Source: Hyphomonadaceae bacterium UBA4763 (GTDB taxonomy: Bacteria > Pseudomonadota > Alphaproteobacteria > Caulobacterales > Aquidulcibacteraceae). From it: 6,594 nucleotides of DNA. Of the stretch, positions 1 through 5,837 are shown piece by piece (positions within the stretch are counted from its first letter, which is position 1; each line of letters opens with the position of its first letter). The notes under the pieces were generated by a model. The model saw only the letters and a program-made list of their open reading frames with translations, made no database searches and was not told where the DNA came from. Made by a program: the position numbers and the translations under genes. The stretch is from positions 752 to 7,345 of the forward strand of contig DHHV01000036.1 in NCBI GenBank assembly GCA_002403455.1, read 5' to 3'.

Positions 1-877
1 CCGCTTGCGCCAGCCGCGCCAATTCCTCGGCCGTATAGGGCTTGAGCCATTCGCGCGGGCCGAACCGCGATTGAAACGTCGTGACGAGATAATCCTTCGA
101 CCAGCCCATTTCTTCGCGCAACAGCCGCGAGGTCTTCAAACAATGGCAATGATAGGGATCGCCCGCGTCAAAGGCGGCTTTCGGAATGCCGTGATAGGAG
201 GCGACAACCAGGTCGGGCGTCCAGTCGAGACTGGCGAGGCTGCGGCGCAGGCCAATCGCCAAGGCCGAAATATAGCTCGGGTCGTCGTGGAAAGCCGGCG
301 CATAACGAATAGCCGGCTGCAGGCGCTGGCGCTTGAGCCAGGCGCCGACGGCGTCGACGACCGTGGCGTTTGTCGAGGCGCTATATTGCGGATAAAGCGG
401 CACAACCAGAATGCGGCCGCAACCTTGGCTTTTCAGCGCGTCGAGTTCTTGGGCGATCGATGGCGCGCCATAGCGCATCGCCCAGCGCACCAGGATCTGG
501 GAATCGGCCATGGCGGCGGCGGTCGCCTCGGCTTGGGCGCGGGTAATGGTGCGCAAAGGCGATTCATTGCGTTCGCGATCCCAGATGCGCGCATAAGCGG
601 CGCCCGATTTCTGCGGCCGGGTCATCAAGATGACGCCATGCAGTAAAGGCTGCCACAACCAGCGCGGCAGCTCGACCACGCGCGGATCGGACAAAAACTC
701 CGCCAAATAACGCCGCACCGACCAGAAATCATAACCGTCCGGCGTGCCAAGATTGACCAACAGCACGCCGATCTTATCGGTTGCAATAGCCGGATGGTTG
801 GCGGGGCGCGGGGAAAAAGCAGGGGTCAATTGCGGCGCGATCGATCGATGCGGGCGGATAAGGTCTAAGCTGTCCAT
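1..877 (-). CDS. hemH: ferrochelatase (protoporphyrin/coproporphyrin ferrochelatase), 3' end outside window
   Basis: Inserts ferrous iron into a porphyrin at the end of heme biosynthesis; family members are cytoplasmic or membrane-associated. The minus-strand frame is open from ATG 877-875 to the window edge, giving 292 residues of a protein usually about 340 long, so the C-terminus is missing. The family N-terminal signature KIGVLLVNLGTPD is at residues 35-47. The motif SYHGIP holds the conserved metal-site histidine, His229. FQSRFGPREWLKPYT holds the conserved acidic residue, Glu276. KTSR and the preceding paired histidines of the YHCHC segment are also present. The first 34 residues form a low-complexity, proline-rich extension, which is common in alphaproteobacterial HemH as far as I recall. 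TGGAG at 887-883, five bases before the ATG, is a good ribosome binding site and supports this start. The gene is divergent from the GH5-like gene. Identity is secure; whether the substrate is protoporphyrin or coproporphyrin cannot be told from this sequence. Confidence 0.96.
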   Translation of the reverse strand, partial: MDSLDLIRPHRSIAPQLTPAFSPRPANHPAIATDKIGVLLVNLGTPDGYDFWSVRRYLAEFLSDPRVVELPRWLWQPLLHGVILMTRPQKSGAAYARIWDRERNESPLRTITRAQAEATAAAMADSQILVRWAMRYGAPSIAQELDALKSQGCGRILVVPLYPQYSASTNATVVDAVGAWLKRQRLQPAIRYAPAFHDDPSYISALAIGLRRSLASLDWTPDLVVASYHGIPKAAFDAGDPYHCHCLKTSRLLREEMGWSKDYLVTTFQSRFGPREWLKPYTAEELARLAQA

Positions 878-934
878 GCGTACTCCAAACAGAAATTCGG
901 TAAAAAAACCAAGCGAAGAGGAAGGAAGATCGGC

Positions 935-947
935 ATTTGGCCCAAAT
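935..947. promoter_or_regulatory. perfect 13-bp inverted repeat, candidate operator between hemH and the GH5-like gene
   Basis: ATTTGG-C-CCAAAT is a perfect palindrome with a single central base. It lies in the 143-bp divergent region, 57 bp upstream of the hemH start and 73 bp upstream of the GH5-like start, so a bound regulator could affect either gene. I do not recognise it as a known box such as Fur, Irr or RirA, and no convincing -35/-10 pair could be placed beside it. The arms are only six bases, so a chance palindrome is possible. The rest of the region (878-1020) holds an A7 run at 902-908 on the plus strand and the two ribosome binding sites. Confidence 0.3.
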
Positions 948-1004
948 TCTGCTTCATCAGGCGTCAAATGCGGGCAGGGCTGCGCCGACGCGGCGATGAA
1001 TGAT

Positions 1005-1015
1005 GGGGAGAGGAA
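1005..1015 (+). promoter_or_regulatory. ribosome binding site that fixes the GH5-like start
   Basis: GGGGAGAGGAA ends five bases before ATG 1021. It overlaps the alternative upstream in-frame ATGs at 1000 and 1003, which have no comparable site of their own. This makes 1021 the preferred start and puts the Tat-like arginine pair close to the N-terminus. Confidence 0.75.
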
Positions 1016-1020
1016 CCGAC

Positions 1021-2235
1021 ATGGCGGGGCGGGAACTGACGCGGCGCGGCGCGGCGGGGTTGATGGCGGCGAGCGTGATTGGCGCCGGCGCCGCTTTGGC
1101 GCAAAAACAGGCGCCAGCGCCGCCAATCCTCGCCCAGCGCAAAGGGCCGCGACTGCGTGGGGCGACCATCGCCTTTCGGCGGCGTCTGCCGGCAGTCGAC
1201 GGCAAATGGAGCCGGGAAAATGGCGGTGGCGTGCTCATCCCGGCCTATACGGGGCGTGACCTTAACCGGCTCGCCGATTGGGGCGCCAATCTGGTCACGT
1301 TTTCGCTACCGGGCCTGTTTCCGCCCTGGGCGCCTTATACGCTGGACGAGGAGTTGGGCGAGGCGATGGATCGCCTTTTTGATTTGGCCAAAGCCGCCGG
1401 CTTGCAGATCGTCATGGGCGCGCGGACCGGACCCGGGCGATCGGAATTTGCGTTCCAAAAATCCAATCCCAATCCGTGGTTTCCGAAATCGCTGATCCTC
1501 GAAAGCGTCTGGCGCAATGAAGACCAGCAGGCCGCCTGGGTCGAGATGTGGCGCGCCACCGCCAAGCTGTTTGGCGGTCGCGCCGAGATCGCCGGCTTTT
1601 TGCCGATGGTCGAGCCGAACGGCAATGAAACGGGGTTGGATAAACAGGGGGGCGTGCTGAACGAATGGTCGCCGGAGCGGCTGCGAGCGCGGGTGGCGAC
1701 GCTGAGCGATTGGTCGCGGATCTGCCGACCGATCCAGGCGGCGATCGCGGCGGAAGCGCCGGACAAAGCGGTGCTGATCAGCCCGGAGGGCTATGGCCGG
1801 GCGGCCTTTGCGCCGCTGATGGGCGCGCCGAATGTCAAACAGGCGGTCTGGTGTTTCCATTCCTATGATCCGTTTGACTATTCCCATCAGGGCCGCAACG
1901 GCCCCGCAATCGCCGCGCCGGGCGAGGAGGCCCATCGGGCCTTTGAGCAAGAGATCAGCGCCGCCATGGTCCGTGCGCCGGTGTTTGTTGGCGAAATGGG
2001 GGTGGTGCGCTGGGCGCCGGGGCAAGCCGCGTTCATGCAGCGCCGGTTAGAGGGGCTCGAGCGGCTCGGCGCGCATTGGTCCTTGTTCCGCTGGCCGAGC
2101 AGCAACCCGGCCTATGAACGCCATGACGACGCGCTGAGCCTCGCGCTCGGGCCCGATCCGGCCAGTTTGACAGAAGCGGCGGAGGGCGATTGGGCGAAAA
2201 TCGTCCGGGCGTTCTGGGCGAAGAATGAGGGGTAG
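1021..2235 (+). CDS. exported GH5-like (cellulase-family) glycoside hydrolase, divergent active site
   Basis: Predicted secreted protein of 404 residues with a clan GH-A, GH5-type TIM barrel. Residues 1-27 look like a signal peptide: TRR at 7-9 is a twin-arginine-like motif, followed by an Ala/Gly-rich hydrophobic stretch and AALA before Gln28 as the likely cleavage site. The barrel can be followed strand by strand: LRGATIAF near 45, WGANLVTF at 87-94, GLQIVMGA at 127-134, MVEPN at 196-200 with Glu198 as candidate acid/base, FHSYDPF at 279-285 in the usual His-x-Tyr position, PVFVGEMG at 320-327 with Glu325 as candidate nucleophile, and SLFRW ending at Trp358. Both glutamates sit where GH5 needs them. 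However, the Asn normally before the acid/base (NEP) is Val, the strand-2 Arg is replaced by Thr93, and the strand-3 His is absent. It could therefore act on an unusual substrate or be weakened. Substrate unknown; cellulase activity should not be assumed. It ends 19 bp before the converging phd remnant. Confidence 0.8.
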   Translation: MAGRELTRRGAAGLMAASVIGAGAALAQKQAPAPPILAQRKGPRLRGATIAFRRRLPAVDGKWSRENGGGVLIPAYTGRDLNRLADWGANLVTFSLPGLFPPWAPYTLDEELGEAMDRLFDLAKAAGLQIVMGARTGPGRSEFAFQKSNPNPWFPKSLILESVWRNEDQQAAWVEMWRATAKLFGGRAEIAGFLPMVEPNGNETGLDKQGGVLNEWSPERLRARVATLSDWSRICRPIQAAIAAEAPDKAVLISPEGYGRAAFAPLMGAPNVKQAVWCFHSYDPFDYSHQGRNGPAIAAPGEEAHRAFEQEISAAMVRAPVFVGEMGVVRWAPGQAAFMQRRLEGLERLGAHWSLFRWPSSNPAYERHDDALSLALGPDPASLTEAAEGDWAKIVRAFWAKNEG

Positions 2236-2254
2236 GGGGAGGCCGAACGCCGGA

Positions 2255-2487
2255 TCAGGCGCCTTCCCAAGCCGCGCGTTCGTCAGGCTCGAGCGGTGCA
2301 AAAAAATCGGGGCCGCCGGCGGGCACGTCCGCCGCCAAAATGCCGATGCGAAACCCGGGGGGGGCGCGAGCGGCGAGAGCCGCACCAAGGGCTTGTCGCC
2401 GCGCACGATCACCACGTCCTCGCCTGCGAGGGCGGCGTCGATCAACCGCGAGAGCTGGGTTTCGGCCGCATGAATAGTGATGATCAT
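2255..2487 (-). pseudogene. Phd/YefM-family antitoxin, frameshifted at a C8 homopolymer
   Basis: From ATG 2487-2485 the frame reads MIITIHAAETQLSRLIDAAL, then AGEDVVIVRGDKP and LVRLSPLAPPP. This is the classic Phd/YefM N-terminal DNA-binding and dimerisation domain (HEAKTxLSxLI-like). At residue 44 the frame hits eight Cs in the coding strand (2364-2357) and then continues as non-family sequence. In the other frame the missing end is present: FRIGILAADVP, then DFFAPLEPDE and RAAWEGA, with TGA at 2257-2255. This is the typical toxin-binding tail. Nine Cs instead of eight would restore one 77-residue protein of normal length. No PIN or other toxin gene follows on the minus strand, because the GH5-like gene converges 19 bp away, so the antitoxin is also an orphan. 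The break could be a real deletion, a slippage-prone phase-variable tract, or a sequencing error. The unbroken reading frame in the window runs on into antisense of the GH5-like gene and is not meaningful past the tract. Confidence 0.88.
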
Positions 2488-2527
2488 AACCTTATCGAAG
2501 CGGCAAAACAGGCGCACGGGCGTGGCG

Positions 2528-2556
2528 TTGACACGCAAGCTGTGACTTGTTTGCAT
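2528..2556 (+). promoter_or_regulatory. candidate promoter for the FitA-like antitoxin / vapC pair
   Basis: A perfect TTGACA -35 hexamer (2528-2533) is followed after 17 bp by TTGCAT (2551-2556), a weak -10 sharing three bases with the consensus. The antitoxin ATG lies 29 bp downstream. The same 98-bp divergent region also serves the minus-strand phd remnant. It contains the perfect palindrome CGATATCG (2557-2564), just after the -10, and a CAAG/CTTG inverted pair (2536-2539 and 2546-2549). Antitoxins of both families usually repress their own promoter by binding such palindromes, so these are operator candidates only. Confidence 0.4.
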
Positions 2557-2585
2557 CGATATCGGGCGTGCGCTAGGCTCCTGCA

Positions 2586-2825
2586 ATGGGCCAAATCTTG
2601 ATCCGCAACCTTGACGACACCGTGCTCGACGCGCTGCGCCGTCGCGCGGCCGAGGCCGGCTCCTCGCTAGAGGAGGAGGCGCGCCGGGCGCTGGCGGCCT
2701 CGGTCGGCTTGACCCGCGAGGCGGCATTGGCACGGCTCGATGCGGTGCGCGGGCGCATCGGCGCGCCGGCTGGACCGACCAGCGTTGACGATCTGCGCGC
2801 CGTCCGGGCCAGGGAAGGTTCGTGA
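2586..2825 (+). CDS. FitA-like ribbon-helix-helix antitoxin of a VapBC-type module
   Basis: Small 79-residue protein expected to dimerise, bind operator DNA and neutralise the adjacent PIN-domain toxin. The N-terminus fits the FitA/VapB ribbon-helix-helix pattern: a strand QILIRNL (residues 3-9), first helix DDTVLDALRRRAAEAG (10-25) and second helix SLEEEARRALAASV (27-40). The remaining C-terminal part, rich in Arg and Asp with DDLRAVRA near the end, is the usual toxin-wrapping tail. The frame is intact. Its TGA overlaps the toxin GTG by four bases (GTGA, 2822-2825), the standard arrangement for translational coupling. No strong Shine-Dalgarno sequence is visible; AGG at 2575-2577 is the best match. 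Because the downstream toxin is broken, this antitoxin appears to be maintained without an active partner here, unless it counteracts a toxin elsewhere or still acts as a repressor. Confidence 0.9.
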   Translation: MGQILIRNLDDTVLDALRRRAAEAGSSLEEEARRALAASVGLTREAALARLDAVRGRIGAPAGPTSVDDLRAVRAREGS

Positions 2826-3218
2826 CGCTGATTATTGACGCCAGCGTGGCGCTGAAATGGGTCCTGTCGGAGGATGGGACGGATCGCGCGCGGTCCTTGT
2901 TGCTGTCGGAGGCGCTGGAGGCCCCGGACCTGATGTGGATCGAGTGCGCCAACGTGCTGTGGGTGAAAGCGCGGCGCGGGCAGATCATGGCGGAGGACGC
3001 GCGGGCCGCCTACGCCGCGATCGCGGCGACCCCGATTCGGGCGCTGGATGTGGAAACGCTGGTCCGTGACGCCCTGGACATTGGGCCACGCTGCCTATGA
3101 TTGCCTCTATCTGGCGGCCGCCTTGGCCGAGCGCTGCGTTTTAGTCACCGCCGATGCGGCTTTTGCGGCGAAAACGGCGGCGCATCCGCTATATGCTGGC
3201 GCGGTGCAGCAATTGTAG
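2822..3218 (+). pseudogene. VapC-like PIN-domain toxin (ribonuclease), broken by a frameshift
   Basis: PIN-domain toxins are Mg-dependent RNases that use about four acidic residues. Starting at GTG 2822, the first frame gives LIIDASVALKWV with Asp6, and MWIECANVLW with Glu41. It then stops at TGA 3098-3100 after 92 codons. The rest of the domain is intact in another frame from about 3081: LGHAAYDCLYLAAALAE, VLVTADAAF and a tail ending AGAVQQL at TAG 3216-3218. This supplies the remaining two conserved Asp positions (YD and TAD). The break lies at about 3080, between ALD and LGH. Family members usually have about three more residues in this helix, so I infer loss of 11 bp (or another loss of 2 modulo 3), possibly between short TTG repeats; restoring 11 bp would give a normal 135 residues. 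The 92-residue product lacks half of the acidic site and should be inactive. A sequencing error would also explain the frame but less easily the missing residues. Confidence 0.88.
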
Positions 3219-3576
3219 CGCGCCCCTTGGCAGGGACATTGAGGCTTGAACTTGTGTCCTCAACCAAAAGTTCGTTGGATAATTGGGTCAAGCGCTTAAC
3301 AAATTTCTGGTTCAAAAAGGACGGGGCGAATTTCAGAATCGCCACACTCGTACATTTGCACGGTGAAGCCGAAAAACATGGAGATGGTCGGCATGGCGCC
3401 TCTCGCTTGACCGCCAGTCACAGGACTTCGCCAGATGTAAGCGTCGACGCGTGATTTGCGCCAGCCGAAAAACTGCCGTTTCCGTTTATGATCGGCCAGC
3501 GCGCCGACGAGCTGCGCTGCTGCGCTTTGTCCAACCCGCCTTGCCAGGCCAAGCAGGCATGGCCTATGCCCGCGCA
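3219..3576. other. gene-poor spacer with a low-GC patch, upstream of the ast operon
   Basis: Apart from the 32-codon DUF4160-like stub, no gene is seen in these 358 bp. The part at 3241-3360 has about 43% G+C by hand count, against roughly two thirds in the flanking genes, which suggests foreign or residual DNA. A six-base inverted repeat with a 13-base loop (3239-3244 and 3258-3263) follows the vapC remnant but has no T-run on either strand. TATGAT at 3487-3492 resembles a -10 box about 85 bp before the M20 start, but no -35 stands at a suitable distance. The operon promoter presumably lies here but could not be placed. Confidence 0.5.
3296..3394 (-). pseudogene. truncated DUF4160-like gene (32 codons)
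   Basis: ATG 3394-3392 begins MPTISMFFGFTVQMY, which closely matches the usual start of DUF4160 proteins (MPTIS-F-G-RMY type). These are small proteins of about 80-100 residues, often paired with DUF2442 genes in toxin-antitoxin-like or mobile contexts. After Tyr15 the resemblance stops: the expected His-rich HxPPHFHA-type segment is absent, and the frame ends after ECGDSEIRPVLFEPEIC at TAA 3298-3296. I found no continuation in the other frames. A clear ribosome binding site, GAGAGG (3404-3399), lies four bases before the ATG, so the gene start is real or recently was. This points to a 3' deletion or replacement after codon 15 rather than a simple frameshift. No DUF2442 partner is visible. 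The family call rests on about 15 residues. Confidence 0.6.
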
Positions 3577-4827
3577 ATGATGTCCGTGGCTGAACAAGAC
3601 GCGCTCGCCGCCATTGGCGAGAAAGATCGCGCCGACCTTTTGCGCGCCTGGTGCGCGATCAATTCGGGGAGCCGGCATGGCGCGGGGCTCTTGCGCATGG
3701 CGGCGGCGCTGGAAGCGGCGTTCGCTGGCCTGCCGGCCCGGGCCGAGCGGGTGGAACTGGCCCCGGAGCAAATCGTCGCCCGCGATGGAATGGTGCGGGA
3801 AGAACCGCTCGGGCCGGCGTTGCGTTTTGTCGTGCGGCCCGATGCGCCGCTGCAAGCCGCCTTCACCGGCCATTATGACACGGTCTATGGCGCCGATCAC
3901 GCCTTTCAAGGCGTGCGCGTCATCGATGCGGATCATTGGAACGCGCCGGGCGGGGCGGATATGAAGGGCGGGCTGCTGGTCCTGTTGACCGCGCTCGAAG
4001 CTGTTGAGCGATCGCCTTTTGCGGCGCAATTGGGCTATCAAATTTTGCTGTCGCCGGATGAGGAAATCGGCTCGCCGGGGTCTGGGCCTTTGCTGGCCGA
4101 GCTCGGGGCGCGAGCCGATTTCGCGCTGACTTATGAGCCGGCGCAAAGCGATGGCGCGCTGATTGATCTGCGCAAAGGTTCGGGCAATTTTGCGCTGCGC
4201 ATCGAGGGCCGCGCCGCCCATGCTGGGCGCAATCCCGAGGAGGGACGCAATGCGATTGCGGCGGCCGCCGCGCTGGCGCTGGCGCTGGAGGCGCTGAACG
4301 GGGCGGCGCCCGGGCTGTCGGTGAATGTGGCGGCGATCGATGGCGGCGGCCCGCTGAATGTGGTGCCGGAAATGGCGGTGCTGCGGTTCAACGCGCGGGC
4401 GGCGCAGGATGCCGATTTTGCGCGGCTGGAGGCCGAATTGGCGCTGGCGATCGCCACGATCGAGCGGGCGCGCGAGGTCAAGATCAGCCGCTTTGGCGGG
4501 GTGACCCGGCCAGCCAAACCGGCGACGCCGGGCTTGCGCGCCATGGCGGCGGCGGTCGCGGGGGTGGCGGCGGAGCTCGGAGCGCCGGTCGACTTTCGGG
4601 CCAGCGGCGGGGTCTGCGAGGGCAATAATCTTGCCGCCGCCGGCTGTCCGGTCATCGACACGATGGGCGTCGTCGGCGGCGCGATCCATTCGCCAGAGGA
4701 ATGGGTGCGGCTGTCGAGCCTTGCCGAGCGGGCGCGTTTAAGCGCGCTGTTCCTGATGCGGGCGGCGCAAGGCGCTATTGACTGCCGGGAGTGGCGCTCG
4801 CGGCCGAAGGCGCACGCGCCATGCTGA
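3577..4827 (+). CDS. M20-family metallohydrolase (CPG2/ArgE/DapE-like), possible N-succinylglutamate desuccinylase
   Basis: Cytoplasmic-type di-zinc amidohydrolase of 416 residues (no signal peptide seen), complete in all M20 catalytic positions. TGHYDTV has His99 and Asp101; GADMKGG has the bridging Asp128; SPDEEIGS has catalytic base Glu162 and ligand Glu163; TYEPA has Glu187; GAIHSPEEW has the last ligand His371. The lid/dimerisation domain lies between, with GRAAHAGRNPEEG and His215. NSGS at 29-32 is the usual N-terminal motif, which supports starting at ATG 3577 (or 3580). No clear Shine-Dalgarno sequence exists; ATG 3559 and GTG 3451 are in-frame alternatives. Its end overlaps astA by seven bases, so the two are co-translated. 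M20 enzymes remove acyl groups from amino acids (ArgE, DapE) or cleave peptides. Next to astA and astD, the simplest inference is N-succinylglutamate hydrolysis in place of AstE. A general aminoacylase or glutamate carboxypeptidase remains possible. Confidence 0.9.
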   Translation: MMSVAEQDALAAIGEKDRADLLRAWCAINSGSRHGAGLLRMAAALEAAFAGLPARAERVELAPEQIVARDGMVREEPLGPALRFVVRPDAPLQAAFTGHYDTVYGADHAFQGVRVIDADHWNAPGGADMKGGLLVLLTALEAVERSPFAAQLGYQILLSPDEEIGSPGSGPLLAELGARADFALTYEPAQSDGALIDLRKGSGNFALRIEGRAAHAGRNPEEGRNAIAAAAALALALEALNGAAPGLSVNVAAIDGGGPLNVVPEMAVLRFNARAAQDADFARLEAELALAIATIERAREVKISRFGGVTRPAKPATPGLRAMAAAVAGVAAELGAPVDFRASGGVCEGNNLAAAGCPVIDTMGVVGGAIHSPEEWVRLSSLAERARLSALFLMRAAQGAIDCREWRSRPKAHAPC

Positions 4828-5837
4828 TCGTGCGTGCCTGTCGCGCTGGCGATTTTGCGGGGTTGATGGATTTGGCGCGCGCCTCGGGCCCAGGCTTTAC
4901 CAGCCTGCCGGACGATGAAGCCGCGATCGCCGAGCGGCTGGCGCAATCGCTGGCGGCCTATCGCGCGGCGCCCGATCCGGCCGTGCCGGCCCGGTATTTG
5001 CTGATTTTGGAGGATGTGGCGCGCGGCGCGATCGTCGGCGTTGCGGCGGTCAAGGCGCATGCGATGACCGATCGGCCGTTTTTTAACTTCCGGGTGCTGA
5101 CAATCGGCCAGGCGTCCTTTGTCGCCAATCGGCGCTTTGACATGCGTCTTTTGGTGCTGACCAATGAATATTCGGGCGCGACGGAAGTCGGCTCGTTGTT
5201 CTTGGCGGCCGACGCGCGCGGCGGCGGGATTGGCCGGTTTCTGGCGCAAAGCCGTTATCTGTTGATCGCCAGCGACCCGGCGCGGTTTTCCAAAACCGTG
5301 TTCGCTGAATTGCGCGGCGTCGTCGATGCCGATGGCCAATCGCCGTTCTGGGAAGGACTGGGGGCGAAATTCTTCCGCATGAGCTTTGTCGACGCCGACA
5401 AGCTGACCGGGACGACGGAAGGCCAATTCATCCTCGATCTGATGCCGCGCACGCCGATTTACGCGGATTTGTTGAGCGCGCCGGCGCAAGCGGCCATCGG
5501 CGCTTGCCATCCGGAAGGAGCCGGCGCCAAAAAGTTGCTGGAATGGGAGGGCTTTGCCTATGACCATGTCGTCGATATTTTCGACGGCGGGCCGTTGGTT
5601 GCGTGCCCGCGCGACAGCATTCGGACGCTGCGCGAAAGCGCTGTGTATGAGTGCGCGATCGGCAACGAGGCATTGAGCGGCAACGGGCTGGCGGCGCGGG
5701 TCGATTTTGGCGATTTTCGCGCGCTGCGGACCTCTGTCGCCATCGACGAGGGGCGCGCCGTCATCGGGCCGGCGGCGGCGGCGGCTTTGGGGCTAAGCGC
5801 CGGCGATCCGATCCGCGTCTGGAGCGATAAATCATGA
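4821..5837 (+). CDS. astA: arginine N-succinyltransferase
   Basis: Transfers succinyl from succinyl-CoA to the alpha-amino group of arginine, the first step of the AST pathway that degrades arginine to glutamate and ammonia in the cytoplasm. The 338 residues align along the whole length with E. coli AstA from memory. Landmarks are IVRACRAGDFAGLMDLA at the start, GFTSLPDDE (25-33), FFNFRV (87-92), TNEYSGATEVGSLFL (114-128), ELRGVVDADGQSPFWEGLG (163-181), LMPRTPIY (207-214), HPEGAGAKKLLEWEGF (230-245) and DIFDGGPLVAC (252-262). Length is normal and no frame break is seen. ATG 4821 was preferred over the in-frame GTG 4791 because family members begin with this MxxIRP-like segment; GAAGG ten bases upstream is a modest ribosome binding site. 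It overlaps the M20 gene by seven bases and astD by four (ATGA). Some species use a two-subunit AstA/AruF-AruG enzyme; only one gene is visible here. Confidence 0.96.
   Translation: MLIVRACRAGDFAGLMDLARASGPGFTSLPDDEAAIAERLAQSLAAYRAAPDPAVPARYLLILEDVARGAIVGVAAVKAHAMTDRPFFNFRVLTIGQASFVANRRFDMRLLVLTNEYSGATEVGSLFLAADARGGGIGRFLAQSRYLLIASDPARFSKTVFAELRGVVDADGQSPFWEGLGAKFFRMSFVDADKLTGTTEGQFILDLMPRTPIYADLLSAPAQAAIGACHPEGAGAKKLLEWEGFAYDHVVDIFDGGPLVACPRDSIRTLRESAVYECAIGNEALSGNGLAARVDFGDFRALRTSVAIDEGRAVIGPAAAAALGLSAGDPIRVWSDKS

Noticed and set aside
744..1259. Plus-strand open frame of 171 codons across the hemH start and GH5-like start
   Set aside because: It runs antisense to the hemH N-terminus and through the intergenic region, with no recognisable motifs.
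1306..2025. Minus-strand open frame of 239 codons inside the GH5-like gene
   Set aside because: Antisense shadow with no family features; the plus-strand frame has a signal peptide, ribosome binding site and barrel motifs.
2248..2261. CGCC/GGCG hairpin between the converging GH5-like gene and phd remnant as a terminator
   Set aside because: A four-base stem without a T-run is too weak, and such matches are common in GC-rich DNA.
2047..2988. Single 313-codon minus-strand protein
   Set aside because: Only the segment starting at 2487 resembles a family (Phd), and only for 44 residues. The upstream part is antisense to the FitA-like/vapC genes and the downstream part is antisense to the GH5-like gene.
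3239..3263. TTGAGG/CCTCAA inverted repeat with a 13-base loop as a terminator for the vapC remnant
   Set aside because: The stem is only six bases, the loop is long, and no T-run follows on either strand.
3145..3345. 66-codon minus-strand frame through the low-GC patch as a small gene
   Set aside because: It overlaps the 3' end of the vapC remnant on the opposite strand, has no clear ribosome binding site that I can place, and matches no family I know.
3367..3473. 11-bp direct repeat AGCCGAAAAAC (3367-3377 and 3463-3473)
   Set aside because: Just two copies, not at the ends of any element and with no matching terminal inverted repeats; chance is plausible.
3418..4689. Long minus-strand open frame (423 codons) opposite the M20 gene
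   Set aside because: It is antisense to a gene with every M20 catalytic motif, is rich in Arg/Gln/His as expected of a GC-rich shadow frame, and shows no recognisable family.
4131..5567. Long minus-strand open frame (478 codons) across the M20 gene and astA
   Set aside because: It overlaps two securely identified plus-strand genes, has biased low-complexity composition and no recognisable domain.
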